NCBI GenBank assembly: GCA_007026445.1
Contig: VDMD01000060.1
Location: 1 to 64,000 of the forward strand
Source of the DNA: Schizophyllum amplum
Taxonomy: Eukaryota; Basidiomycota; Agaricomycetes; Agaricales; Schizophyllaceae
DNA length: 64,000 nucleotides
Direction of reading: 5' to 3'
Part shown: piece by piece, positions 23,641-32,500 of the stretch
Position numbering within the stretch: position 1 is the first letter of the stretch
How the letters are laid out: every line of letters starts with the position of its first letter
Translations under genes and position numbers: made by a program
Notes under the pieces: model-generated
Seen by the model: only the letters and a program-made list of their open reading frames with translations
Databases searched by the model: none
What the model was told of the DNA's origin: nothing

Positions 23641-26556
23641 ATGGTGTCGTTCCTCCCCTTCCTCGGCACCTCTGCGTTCCCTCGCTTCGTAGCCAGACTC
23701 CTTGGAGGACTGCAGTGGATCTCGGTGGGCGATAGTGGAGATGCTCTATACCAGGTCGACCCCCTCGATCGTTTTATCGCCCCGAAGGAAAGGCAGACCT
23801 CCGTCCTCGTCACCTGGTTCAATCCTAGACGACCATGGGAAGGCTACCTGCCAACCTCTTACTTCGGCGAAGACGACATTCTGCACCCCTGCTTCCTTCC
23901 CTCTACGGCTCACCTCTTGGTTCCCCTCTGGGGCACGATCGGCATCCGACAGGAATGGAGAAGCGAGTTTGAGGAGCTTTGCATGCGGATCGAGCACGCG
24001 TGCGAAGGGGTTTACGCTCGCGCCAGCCATCTTCTGAGGCGCCCGGAAGTCTGCGAAGAAATCGATTACCGACCGTTCACCGTCAATCACCAGGAGCTCG
24101 CCTCATGCTTCGGTTCGTCGGAGGAAGCTTGGGAAAGCCTCAACCGAGCGCGCGCCGAGGCCCTGACCAACGTAGGGTTCCTTTCGTGGTTCACGCGTTG
24201 TGTAGGCAGCTGGGATATCGACCTCAACGACGAGGACGTCGCCTTCATACGCTCGCTACGCCTCGAGGACCGACAGGCGCGAGGTGTTATCGTCAATGTG
24301 GCGCCCGACTGCCTGTGGCTCGACTTTCGCCTCCTCGTCGAACATCGCGTCCCCTTCCACTACTTATGGACGCCGAACTTGCACATGGACGATCGCTTCC
24401 TCAGTCTCAATCCCTGGCTCATAGCCCGGACGATCGACCTGGAACGGCAGCTAGGACGGGAACCTTCAGATCAAGAGGTGCTTGCCGGGCAAGGACGAGC
24501 GGCGCAGGTGCTGTGGTTCGACCGATGGTTCCAGTTCCGAGGACAGCGCCCGACCACCTGGAGCCGCCCCCTTCGCCGTACCGAATTCTACACGGTGGAG
24601 GATTTCGTTGGGTGGTATCCGCGCGATCTGGACGATCAGCAGATCATCGGGCCCGCTCTGGAGCGCTACGAAGTCGGCTACCCCGACCCCCTCCTCTCGC
24701 CGCGGCGCGGCATGGAGAGCCGCATCTACCGGTGGGCTCGGCGGGGATCGAGGGACTCCTTGGTCGGCGCCGACCTTACCCCTCCGGAGCCAGAATACGA
24801 CTACCTCAACGACTGGGAGATCTTCGACCTGCCGGAAACGTTCAAGCGAGGACAGTACCTGCACGGCCGCGAGTTACGGCGCTTCTCATGCGCTTCGCTG
24901 CCCGAGGAGATGGAGAACGTGCTTGATCTTCCTGAGGACACCTGCTTCATCCTGGAATTCGAATTCAATCACCTTTGGTCGAACGTCACGCACCAGGTCG
25001 ACGTGAACAGAACTGCGTTTTGGAACCAGCTGGTTAAGGAGATGCCTAAGCTACGCTATGACAGCGAGCGCGGGAGTGCCACGATCACGGACGTACCGTC
25101 GCTCGAGGACCTCCTTGACGACGAGTACGAGGCCCCAGAGCCGCGCGAAGCTGGAAGCGAGGGACGCTACAGCGCCGCGGAATCTGCCGCGCGCGGTCTG
25201 CGCCGTTCTTCACCTTACCCTCGCCACCGGATCCTGTCGCTAGCGGCTCGACTCGGGGTAGATCTGGAGCCAACCATCGAGGAGGACCACGGCAGTTCGG
25301 AGGATGGCGAAGTATCCGACCAGGAGGGGCACGCGCCTCTAGGAGAAAGGATCGCACGAGCAGCCGCGGGGAGCGCGTCGACTCTGCCACGAGAACGGCC
25401 GGCTTCCTCTTTTACGGCATCACGAACCCCCTCGCGACTGGCAGGGTCGAGCAGAGACCGTCGCAGCGCGTCTCCCCCCGTGTCGAGGGGCAGCTCCTCT
25501 CTATCGTCACGAGCGGACCTTCCGCGTATTCCAGATCCGTCAGGCCGGTGGGCTCAGCTCTCGCGTCGCTCGGAAGGTTGGCCAGCCGCTCTGGAACGAT
25601 TCGACCGCGAGATGGAACTGCTCGACAACCGTCTGTCCTCAGGATCGAATCCTCGGGCCCAGGATGTTGAAGGACGAGTCTTCTTCGCCGACGAGGTGCT
25701 CAGAAACGGGTACGTCGTGCTAGGCAGAGCGCAGGACCAAGTCAGGATGTGGGTTTGGGCTACCCGCGGGCGTTACACAAGGCCGGAGGATCTGTTGGAG
25801 AGGCTTGTAGTCATCGGCGCCCCGTTCGAGGTAGCACTCCCTCAGTCTTCCTACCCATCTGCAAACATCTCGCAGGCTCTGCCGGACGAGGAGGCGCACA
25901 CGGCTGCTTTCGTGGCTTACCTTAACGGAGGAGCTGATCTATTCCGCCGTTGGAGGTCGGGACTCCTGTCCTTGGCGAGGAAACCGTACGCGGCAGCATT
26001 CTACTTCGCGGGTGGCATTCCTTCGTACGTATTGCGGCGTTGGGCGTGGCACATCATTAAGGATGTTGTAGGCTTAGGGCCATGCAAGGACACCAGGGAG
26101 AGGCTGAGCGGATCGAAGCACTTCCCCGGCGGCAACACTCCCTCCTTGTTCAGCGACGCGTGCTCGACGGAGGAGCTCCACTACCTGCACGGCTGCGTCA
26201 CGGCCGTTCGCGACGGGGACCCGGTGAGGTGGATCTTCCCTCCTCCTCACGTCTGGGAACGTTCCTGGCCGTCGAACGGCGAGTGGGGTCCCGAGGAGGA
26301 GAAGTTCATGGCAACCACGGCTAACGAGCTGGAGCGGGGCGTGGCCGAAGTGCCGACCGAGCACCTCTGGCGGGACCGCCTCCGCGCGCGCGGTCGCAAC
26401 CGCCTCGGTCCGCAGTTTCGCGCCAGGGATGCCTTGCAGGATGAAGACGCCAGCGCCTGGGCCGACTACCTCGCCCGCATCTACGGCAAGAACAAGAAGT
26501 ACCGCAAGATCGCGGACTTAGCCCCGGCGCCGGAGCTGTCTCGTCTGTATGAGTAG
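23641..26556 (+). CDS. additional long ORF of the retrotransposon, 971 aa, function unknown
   Basis: Starts at ATG 23641 (MVSFLPFLGTSAFP) and is in the same orientation as gag-pol. The first half looks globular: LLVPLWGTIGIRQEW, NVGFLSWFTRCVGSW, VEHRVPFHYLWTPNL, FLSLNPWLIARTIDLE, VEDFVGWYPRDLDD. A Ser/Arg/Glu-rich low-complexity linker spans roughly residues 490-650 (PPVSRGSSSLSSRAD). The last third is globular again (VFFADEVLRNGYVVLG, AAAFYFAGGIPSYVLRRW) and ends with a basic tail (YGKNKKYRKIADLAP). There is no signal peptide, no convincing membrane anchor, and no cysteine pattern, protease or polymerase motif, so it does not look like an envelope. The intact length argues that it is under selection with the element. 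I recall similar W/P-rich proteins as uncharacterised agaricomycete hypotheticals, but could not check. Confidence 0.85.
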   Translation: MVSFLPFLGTSAFPRFVARLLGGLQWISVGDSGDALYQVDPLDRFIAPKERQTSVLVTWFNPRRPWEGYLPTSYFGEDDILHPCFLPSTAHLLVPLWGTIGIRQEWRSEFEELCMRIEHACEGVYARASHLLRRPEVCEEIDYRPFTVNHQELASCFGSSEEAWESLNRARAEALTNVGFLSWFTRCVGSWDIDLNDEDVAFIRSLRLEDRQARGVIVNVAPDCLWLDFRLLVEHRVPFHYLWTPNLHMDDRFLSLNPWLIARTIDLERQLGREPSDQEVLAGQGRAAQVLWFDRWFQFRGQRPTTWSRPLRRTEFYTVEDFVGWYPRDLDDQQIIGPALERYEVGYPDPLLSPRRGMESRIYRWARRGSRDSLVGADLTPPEPEYDYLNDWEIFDLPETFKRGQYLHGRELRRFSCASLPEEMENVLDLPEDTCFILEFEFNHLWSNVTHQVDVNRTAFWNQLVKEMPKLRYDSERGSATITDVPSLEDLLDDEYEAPEPREAGSEGRYSAAESAARGLRRSSPYPRHRILSLAARLGVDLEPTIEEDHGSSEDGEVSDQEGHAPLGERIARAAAGSASTLPRERPASSFTASRTPSRLAGSSRDRRSASPPVSRGSSSLSSRADLPRIPDPSGRWAQLSRRSEGWPAALERFDREMELLDNRLSSGSNPRAQDVEGRVFFADEVLRNGYVVLGRAQDQVRMWVWATRGRYTRPEDLLERLVVIGAPFEVALPQSSYPSANISQALPDEEAHTAAFVAYLNGGADLFRRWRSGLLSLARKPYAAAFYFAGGIPSYVLRRWAWHIIKDVVGLGPCKDTRERLSGSKHFPGGNTPSLFSDACSTEELHYLHGCVTAVRDGDPVRWIFPPPHVWERSWPSNGEWGPEEEKFMATTANELERGVAEVPTEHLWRDRLRARGRNRLGPQFRARDALQDEDASAWADYLARIYGKNKKYRKIADLAPAPELSRLYE

Positions 26557-26573
26557 GGTTCTCTTCCGTTCAG

Positions 26574-26585
26574 ACTGGGGGGCTT
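26574..26585 (+). other. possible polypurine tract before the 3' LTR
   Basis: ACTGGGGGGCTT lies directly before the 3' LTR, where plus-strand priming would start. It is a G run rather than a long mixed purine tract, so the call is positional. Confidence 0.35.
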
Positions 26586-26967
26586 TGTGGAGGACCTAGA
26601 ATCTCGTAGTCTTCACGGACTCGCGAGAGGTACGGCTATTTCTTTTTTCATTTTCTTACTTGTATCTACTCTATGTTACGTCGTACGCGCGCTCGCTTTA
26701 CGCTCGCGCTACACGCGGACTTGTCACGTCTCACGCCTTGTATATGTAGTCACGACAGACACGTGCAATCTATCATCTTACTCTCTCCCTTTTTCCGCGC
26801 CTCGTCGCGACGACTCGACGCCGAGAAACCCAGACAGGACTTGCCGTCTGGGTGGCGTAGCGTGAAGCGATCGGAAGCCGGCGCTTCCCTACGTTGTCTC
26901 GCCATCGGGCGACCACTAGTCGTCGCACGTGTCTTAGCGAGGATTCCCTAACCCACGAGCGCCCACA
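26586..26967 (+). repeat. 3' LTR (382 bp)
   Basis: Direct copy of 15250-15631. I saw no difference on a base-by-base reading. It is followed by the right GGTCT copy. Confidence 0.93.
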
Positions 26968-26972
26968 GGTCT
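26968..26972. repeat. target site duplication GGTCT (right copy)
   Basis: Matches 15245-15249 and continues directly into the resumed frame of the interrupted F-box-like gene. Confidence 0.9.
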
Positions 26973-27846
26973 GATGAAGAGGACGACCTTCACTTCAACA
27001 CGCCTGACGTCGATCTCGAGCAGAAGATTGCTCTGTCCTGCCACAGTCTTGCGATCCGGTTGAACGGAGGAATCCGTGGTCGTCTGCGCAACTTCTATTT
27101 CTTTCGTCTTACGCGTCTATCCGTCCGCGCATTCAGCTGCATGGGCAATCGGGAATGGGACGTTGTACGGCGTCTACTCAGTGACAGCAGCGTTTCTTTG
27201 GCTACGTTTGTTCTAGATGGCGGTAGAATCGACGGTCAGTGCCTATATATTTACTTGAATACTCAATCTGATTATGTTCAGGGATCCCCGAAACCCCTGT
27301 ATTCCCTGCAGTCGCCATGCCAGCACTTCGGACAATCAAGGTCGCGTGGAGTCATATCAGGCTACTGCAAGGGAGCTTAGAAAGTGCGCTGCCGCACTCG
27401 GTGTCTGTCTACGTAGAAGGCTACGACCAAGACGAAGCTACAGAAAGCGAGTACGACGAGGCAGATGTTGTTCTCGGTGACACCCGTTGGAAGGAGGTTT
27501 TTGTGCGGGAGGATATCATATGGCGGGATAGTTGTGCGTACTTCCGGGTTCTGTTTTATGGCTCCTTATTTGTTTTCTAGGCGCTCGAGCGAGTCGTGAA
27601 ATTCGCCGTCATCACTTGGCCAGCAAACTTCCTACGGCAGCACTGAAGTTTATTTAAGCAGTACTTGTCGGGATCACTAGGGACCAGGCGAAAGGAGGGC
27701 GTAGATGAATAGGATGCAGGTACAACATACGATAAGCGTGGAAATTCGAACGCATACTCAACGTGCGGGTGATTTTTTAATCTGATTGCGTGCAGGGGAT
27801 GGATATAATGGCATAAAGTGCTTATTTTGATGATCGGGCCCCTCTC

Positions 27847-27860
27847 TAACCCTAACCCTA
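27847..27860. repeat. interstitial telomere-like repeat
   Basis: TAACCCTAACCCTA equals a little over two units of the fungal telomere repeat (TTAGGG on the other strand). It is flanked by single-copy-looking DNA and lies far from a window end, so it is interstitial. Confidence 0.6.
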
Positions 27861-28155
27861 GCACGTGGTGTGCTCGCGGGGGATCTGGGTCTGGATTGAT
27901 GAGGAGTAGACCACGTGGGCTTCAGCCCCATTTCCTAACTCACCACATGACACACGCAGTGGTGGCCCTCTTGAAACTAGTACTCATTATGCCGCCAAGC
28001 TGCATATCCCCATGCTATGAACTTCCTCGATGCCCCGCCCAGTGCTCCGGACACAGACCCCGGACAAGCAGGAAGCGATTGGCGAGCGTCCGACTCAGAC
28101 GAGCGCAAGCTGCCTCTGCCCTGCCTCTACCAGCCGCTCTCACACCCCTTGTCCC

Positions 28156-28176
28156 GGGCCGGCCTTGGGCCGGCCC
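28156..28176. repeat. perfect GC inverted repeat (9-bp arms, 3-bp loop)
   Basis: GGGCCGGCC, TTG, GGCCGGCCC. It would form a very stable hairpin. No adjacent gene uses it as a terminator that I can see. Confidence 0.6.
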
Positions 28177-28209
28177 ATCATGATTCATCGATCATCTCGA
28201 TCGCCGCCA

Positions 28210-28229
28210 ATTTTCGCATTTGCGAAAAT
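28210..28229. repeat. perfect AT-rich inverted repeat (9-bp arms, 2-bp loop)
   Basis: ATTTTCGCA, TT, TGCGAAAAT, 34 bp beyond the GC palindrome, in the same spacer. Confidence 0.6.
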
Positions 28230-28482
28230 ATTATTTTCGGCGCGACGGGCAAGCTACGGGCAAGCAGGTAGATGCGCGGCATACGCGTCTCAATGACTAC
28301 CTACCCGTCTTGAGCTTGATGCTTGATGACAATGCATATGGGTGCGAAAGCGCGGTAGTACTTAACATTCTACCCGCCATCTTGCAATGGGCCCCATGTA
28401 CATAGATCCTCGTTGACGTGCCATCCCCATGGGCCATGTCCGACCCGCTGAGGCCAGCCTGAGGGCAACCAGCTCAACTAGA

Positions 28483-29068
28483 GAGGCAGTTCCAGCCCAT
28501 GGACCATGGTCCCCAGCTGGTTCCCAGCGCGACGTGCACACGGGCGCTGTTCAGGCCGTACCAGCCTGCGCGCCGCGGCCACGGTGTCTGGCTCGCTGAG
28601 CCTCGCTGAGCCCCTTTAAACCCCCGAGACGTCGCGGAGGTGGGCCATGAGCGACTGCAGAGGCAGTTACAGCCCGCGACCAGCGTCAGTGTTGTTGATC
28701 TGCACGGGTGACCCGTGACCGGGACTCCGCATCCTACCACGCACTGGGTGGTAGGACTCAGGACCCACACCCCTCCCACGCACCCCATGGTCGATCCACA
28801 TTCCAGGCGCCTACGCCCCTCCATGTCGGAAGTCCAAATCGTTGAAGGTATCCGCGGGCGACTGCAGAGGCAGTTCCAGCCCATGGACCTAGCGCGTGCG
28901 CGCGAGCGACTGCAGAGGCAGTTCCAGCCCGCGCACAGCGTCAACGCAGCTGGTCCGCATGCCACGACCCCCAACCCGTTGAAGGTATCCACCGGCGACT
29001 GCAGAGGCAGTTCCAGCCCATGAACCCCAGCGCATGCATGCGAGCGACTGCAGAGGCAGTTCCAGCCC
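28483..29068 (+). repeat. array of six 24-bp repeat units
   Basis: The unit CGACTGCAGAGGCAGTTCCAGCCC occurs at 28859-28882, 28907-28930, 28996-29019 and 29045-29068. A one-base variant is at 28652-28675 and a truncated copy at 28483-28502. Units are followed alternately by ATG(G/A) and GCG. The block 28843-28950 is repeated about 137 bp downstream with changes, so the last four units arose by duplication of a pair. Confidence 0.85.
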
Positions 29069-29568
29069 GCGTAAGGACAGCAACGAGTTACCTCCGAAAC
29101 ACTGATATTGCTATGCAAGAGGTGTGTTACGGGCACCCCACAGTTCGTCGGTCGGGTCCCGCGGCCTAATTCACCCCACTTCAAACCTCACCGGTCACAG
29201 GTCACCCTTCACGCGCACGACCAAGAGCAACACCATTTGTGAGTTGGATCTGCATGCGAGCAGCCTCAGCCTGGCTGAGATCTGCGCGACTTCGGTGATC
29301 AGTCCTTCCTTAGGCCTCCTTCGCAAAGGACTACTTAAAGTTACTGTATACCAAGACGGGGAACTCATAGCAAACAGTATGATTAGTACAACCGTGATTA
29401 TACACGACTGGTGCAAATACAGAGAGGATGATAGCAAGAACACATGTATACAGCTGTTATTCATAAGTAGGTCATGGTCGGACTCGTAAAAAGACAGAGA
29501 ATATCCAAGGGAAATCCACAAAGCCCCTATCGTAAAAGGAATGATGTTCATGTAAGATGGCGGGCCGT

Positions 29569-32500
29569 TCACGACAGCGCAAGAAGCTGAATCCTATCCT
29601 CTTTCACCGCGTAGAGCAAAATATAGGCGCATTTCTCCTCCTTCCTTTTGACCGCTGCCTCGCGCACCTGCTGCGCATACGCGGAATGCTGGGTGGGGAA
29701 GATGGACATGATGCTGCGCCATGCCTCCTCGTCTGTTATCCACTCCGGTGATTTAACCATCGCATCAAAGACGGCGGGTGGCAAATCGACGGCGAGCGTG
29801 GGCATACCAGTCTGGGCAGTTGTCTTCACCTTCATGCTCGTCTCGAACGCTGATCCGAATGTGAGTAAACCGAACAAAACGACACGAAGAAAGGACGAAC
29901 CTCGGTCAGTGAACATCTGCTTGACAACCTTGCGCTGCTTCTTAGTGTCGACCGGAAGCAGTAACTGCAGATCTTGATGATTGGTAGATTCCTTCGGCAC
30001 AGCTGGCGCCGTCGGGTCGGAGAACATCGGCGCGCCTGAGGTAGCAAGATCGATGCGTTTCTGCTCGGAAATCTGTTGTTGAAGCCAGGGTACGAGCTCG
30101 GATCGCGATACTAAACGCTCGTCAGGCTTGGCCTATGCAAAACAAGTCTTGCGACGTACACTCGTATTCGGTGCCCTTGAGCAAGCTCTTGACCTTGAGA
30201 ACGAGCTGGTCGCGCTTGCCTCCACGGGGTCGAGGATAGACCGTGAACCTTCCTTGCAGTGAGCACCATAATGAGGTATAATGAGACATGCACGTACAAT
30301 ATGCCCTCTCGCGCGCAGATATCGAAAGCGCTCTCGTACTCATTGTTGGGCAAGCCAGAGTCGTACATCAGATCCGCGCTTATGTTGTTCTTCCACAGGT
30401 CAGCCACGATGTCGAGTCGGTCCTGCAGGTAGCCAGGATGGAAGGACACCACGTATACATCGCAGCGCCGAGGACTCCAAAAGCCGAACGACCGTTGTTC
30501 CTTCACAAGCGCCTTGACCGACGATATTTGGTAGTCGACCAGAGACATTGTAATGCGGTCAATGAACACCTGCATCCCATACGCTGCAAGTGGTTCCGTC
30601 TCGACGTTCGGCGGCGTATAACGAGCGATAAGATGGTCATATCTACACCAGAGTCGTTATTAGATCATGGCATAAAGGGAGCAAAGGACGGCTGACCTGC
30701 CGGCCATAGCGAGGACGTCCATGCGTTTGTTACGGCGGACGACCTGGATGACGATGCCACCCTCAAAGTTTTGCGTGAACTGGTTGAGCATGAGAGGGCG
30801 GAAGATGATGGGCTTCTTGACACCTGTGGCCGATGCGAGCTGCAGCGTCTTCTTGATCTCGGTCAGCGCAGAGCGAACGCCAGACAGGAAGAACGGCGCC
30901 GTTTTCTCCAGCTTCAAGATCCATGCGTCGATGTCTTCCTCTGCGATGGGTTAGTCAGGCAAAGTAACAAGCACAATAAATCATCACTGACCTGGCTCCA
31001 CAAGAAGGTCGAGCTCTTGGATGACAGAGTTGGAGATGCCCTTCTTAGCCAACGCCGTGCGCTTCTGGGAAGGAGACGACCGGTGTTGCATCAGGATGTC
31101 CCGCACGGCAGAGCGTAGGTCCTCCGGCACGCGATCGAAAGCACATTCTATAACTGTAGCTATGGTCAGCATGGTACAGCAATCCTAGGTGCAGAGGCGT
31201 ACCCTCGGAATGCGTAATGTGAATCTCGTATGCCTGCGACAAGTTGGGGAAACTATCCAGGATGCTAGACGCCACCGAGAGCATCTCTACGCCAGCGGCG
31301 ATAGGGCCCAAAACTAGATCCTTGGAGATAATATCGAAGACCGCCGCTTTGGAGAACTTGGGGTGTCCAGCGACGCCGCTGGAGAAGGTGGTCAGCTCAA
31401 AGTACCGAGGGAACGAGAAAGGATGCCTTACTTTGACTTGAAGATATCCGCAATATGGTATCGCTTTATCCTGTTTGAGTTCTTCCTCGCTGCCAGACGT
31501 GCGAAGGAAACGATAAGATCCGCCGGCAACATGACGACGTCACCGAAGCGGTCAAGGAACGTAGCATGACTATCATTGGTACTTGTCTCTGTCATTAGAA
31601 GTGGGGGCTCCGTGTCGATGGCTCCGTGGAGACGGAAGACGGCCGCAAGGCGCTCCTCGGCGATGTAGTTGAGGGACGCATGTTCCGACATCGGGACATC
31701 GGCGTCGTACAAGTAGCCACGTGCAGGACGAGGTGGCTGGTTGAAGAGGGATGACAGCACAGCAGAGCGATGAAGCGAGTCCGGTTTCGCTAAAGACTCT
31801 TTGAGCAAGCGGCCGGTGACGCAACAATCGATACTCACCCATCATCTCGAGAGCGTTCTTCAGGTACTCCTCCTCAACTCGTGGGGGCAGCAGGTTGCTC
31901 TCGGACAGCTCGACGGCGTTCGGCCGATCATCAGGATCATGTTGTAGTAACCATGTTATTACTGCAAGCCGGCAGTCGTCAGCACAAGCCGCTGACATGT
32001 AGTACGTTACTCACTCTGACGTTGTCTCTCCCGACGCTGGTCCCACTCGGTTGGGAACACGACTTCCGGTCGACGTAAGTTACTGATAATGGCAATGCGT
32101 TCTGCGTCTGTGTTGAAACGGAAGTTCATCTCGAAGAAGACGATCTATCATTGAGATATCGTCAGCCTGAAAGCATACATCGTACATCAGAAAACTCACC
32201 CCCAAGCTGTACATATCCGCTTTGCTGTGATTCCGCGACCCTCTCTTCTTGGATGACACCTCGGGAGCGATGTACAGATAGGTTCCGACATCTGCGTCAT
32301 GTCAGCAAGTCACGCCCGTCAATGGTCAATGCACACGCACTGAAGGTGACTTCCTCAGACCGAAGAGAGGGTGATACGTCCGAAGGGTCGACGGCGGCTA
32401 AGCTTGAGGTCGCAAGTCCGAAGTCACCAACTGAAAGTGCAAGTCAGCAATGGCACTCTACAGGCCAACATCTTACAGGCCTTTGCAATTGCCATGCGCA

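Larger units (their letters stand above)
15250..26967 (+). mobile_element. full-length Ty3/Gypsy chromovirus-type LTR retrotransposon (11,718 bp)
   Basis: Bounded by two 382-bp LTRs in direct orientation that start TGTGGAGG and end GCCCACA, flanked by the GGTCT duplication. Internal order: leader with a possible primer binding site, a 2504-codon gag-pol frame (15879-23393), then a second long frame (23641-26556), then a short G-run before the 3' LTR. Pol order is protease, reverse transcriptase, RNase H, integrase, chromodomain, which places it among Ty3/Gypsy chromoviruses. No stop codon or frameshift was seen in either frame and the LTRs look identical, so the insertion is recent and the copy may be mobile. 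The insertion split an F-box-like gene. Confidence 0.95.
14347..27580 (+). pseudogene. F-box-like gene split by an LTR retrotransposon
   Basis: The first exon begins at ATG 14347 in a good context (GCCACCATGA) and encodes an F-box-like segment (VSAEVWALITAILCLADTF ... LTCKRLAYFT). After introns between about 14741 and 14873 comes NLRRMLGQHTRALRF, LTFTLATDDAW and RLSSLTLIDMSSAHGGWS. The retrotransposon enters here, inside a codon run. After the 3' LTR the same frame resumes (DEEDDLHFNTPDVDLEQK ... FYFFRLTRLSVRAFS). It then passes an intron at 27236-27281 and ends PALRTIKVAWSHIRL ... SLFVF with a stop at 27580. Removing the element and one copy of the 5-bp duplication leaves the frame open, so the gene was intact until the insertion. 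The insertion should abolish or truncate its product unless an intact allele exists elsewhere. Confidence 0.75.
27581..29568. other. repeat-rich spacer without a supported gene
   Basis: This lies between the 3' end of the split F-box gene and the 3' end of Gcn2. It holds telomere-like repeats at 27847-27860, two perfect short inverted repeats (28156-28176 and 28210-28229) and six copies of a 24-bp unit between 28483 and 29068. A long minus-strand reading frame over the 24-bp units only translates the repeat (ELPLQS motif) and is not a gene. Confidence 0.6.

Noticed and set aside
23979..24926. 315-codon alternative plus-strand frame inside the second retrotransposon ORF
   Set aside because: Arginine/proline-rich translation typical of a wrong frame over GC-rich coding sequence.
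23641..26556. Second retrotransposon ORF as a retroviral-type envelope
   Set aside because: No signal peptide, no clear membrane anchor, and no cysteine or cleavage pattern.
27847..27860. Chromosome end
   Set aside because: Only a little over two telomere units, with ordinary genes on both sides.
28483..29068. CRISPR-like array
   Set aside because: The organism is a eukaryote, spacers are irregular and related to each other, and no cas genes are present.
28474..29184. 236-codon minus-strand reading frame
   Set aside because: It only translates the 24-bp repeat array (recurrent ELPLQS) and has no start context, splice sites or domain.
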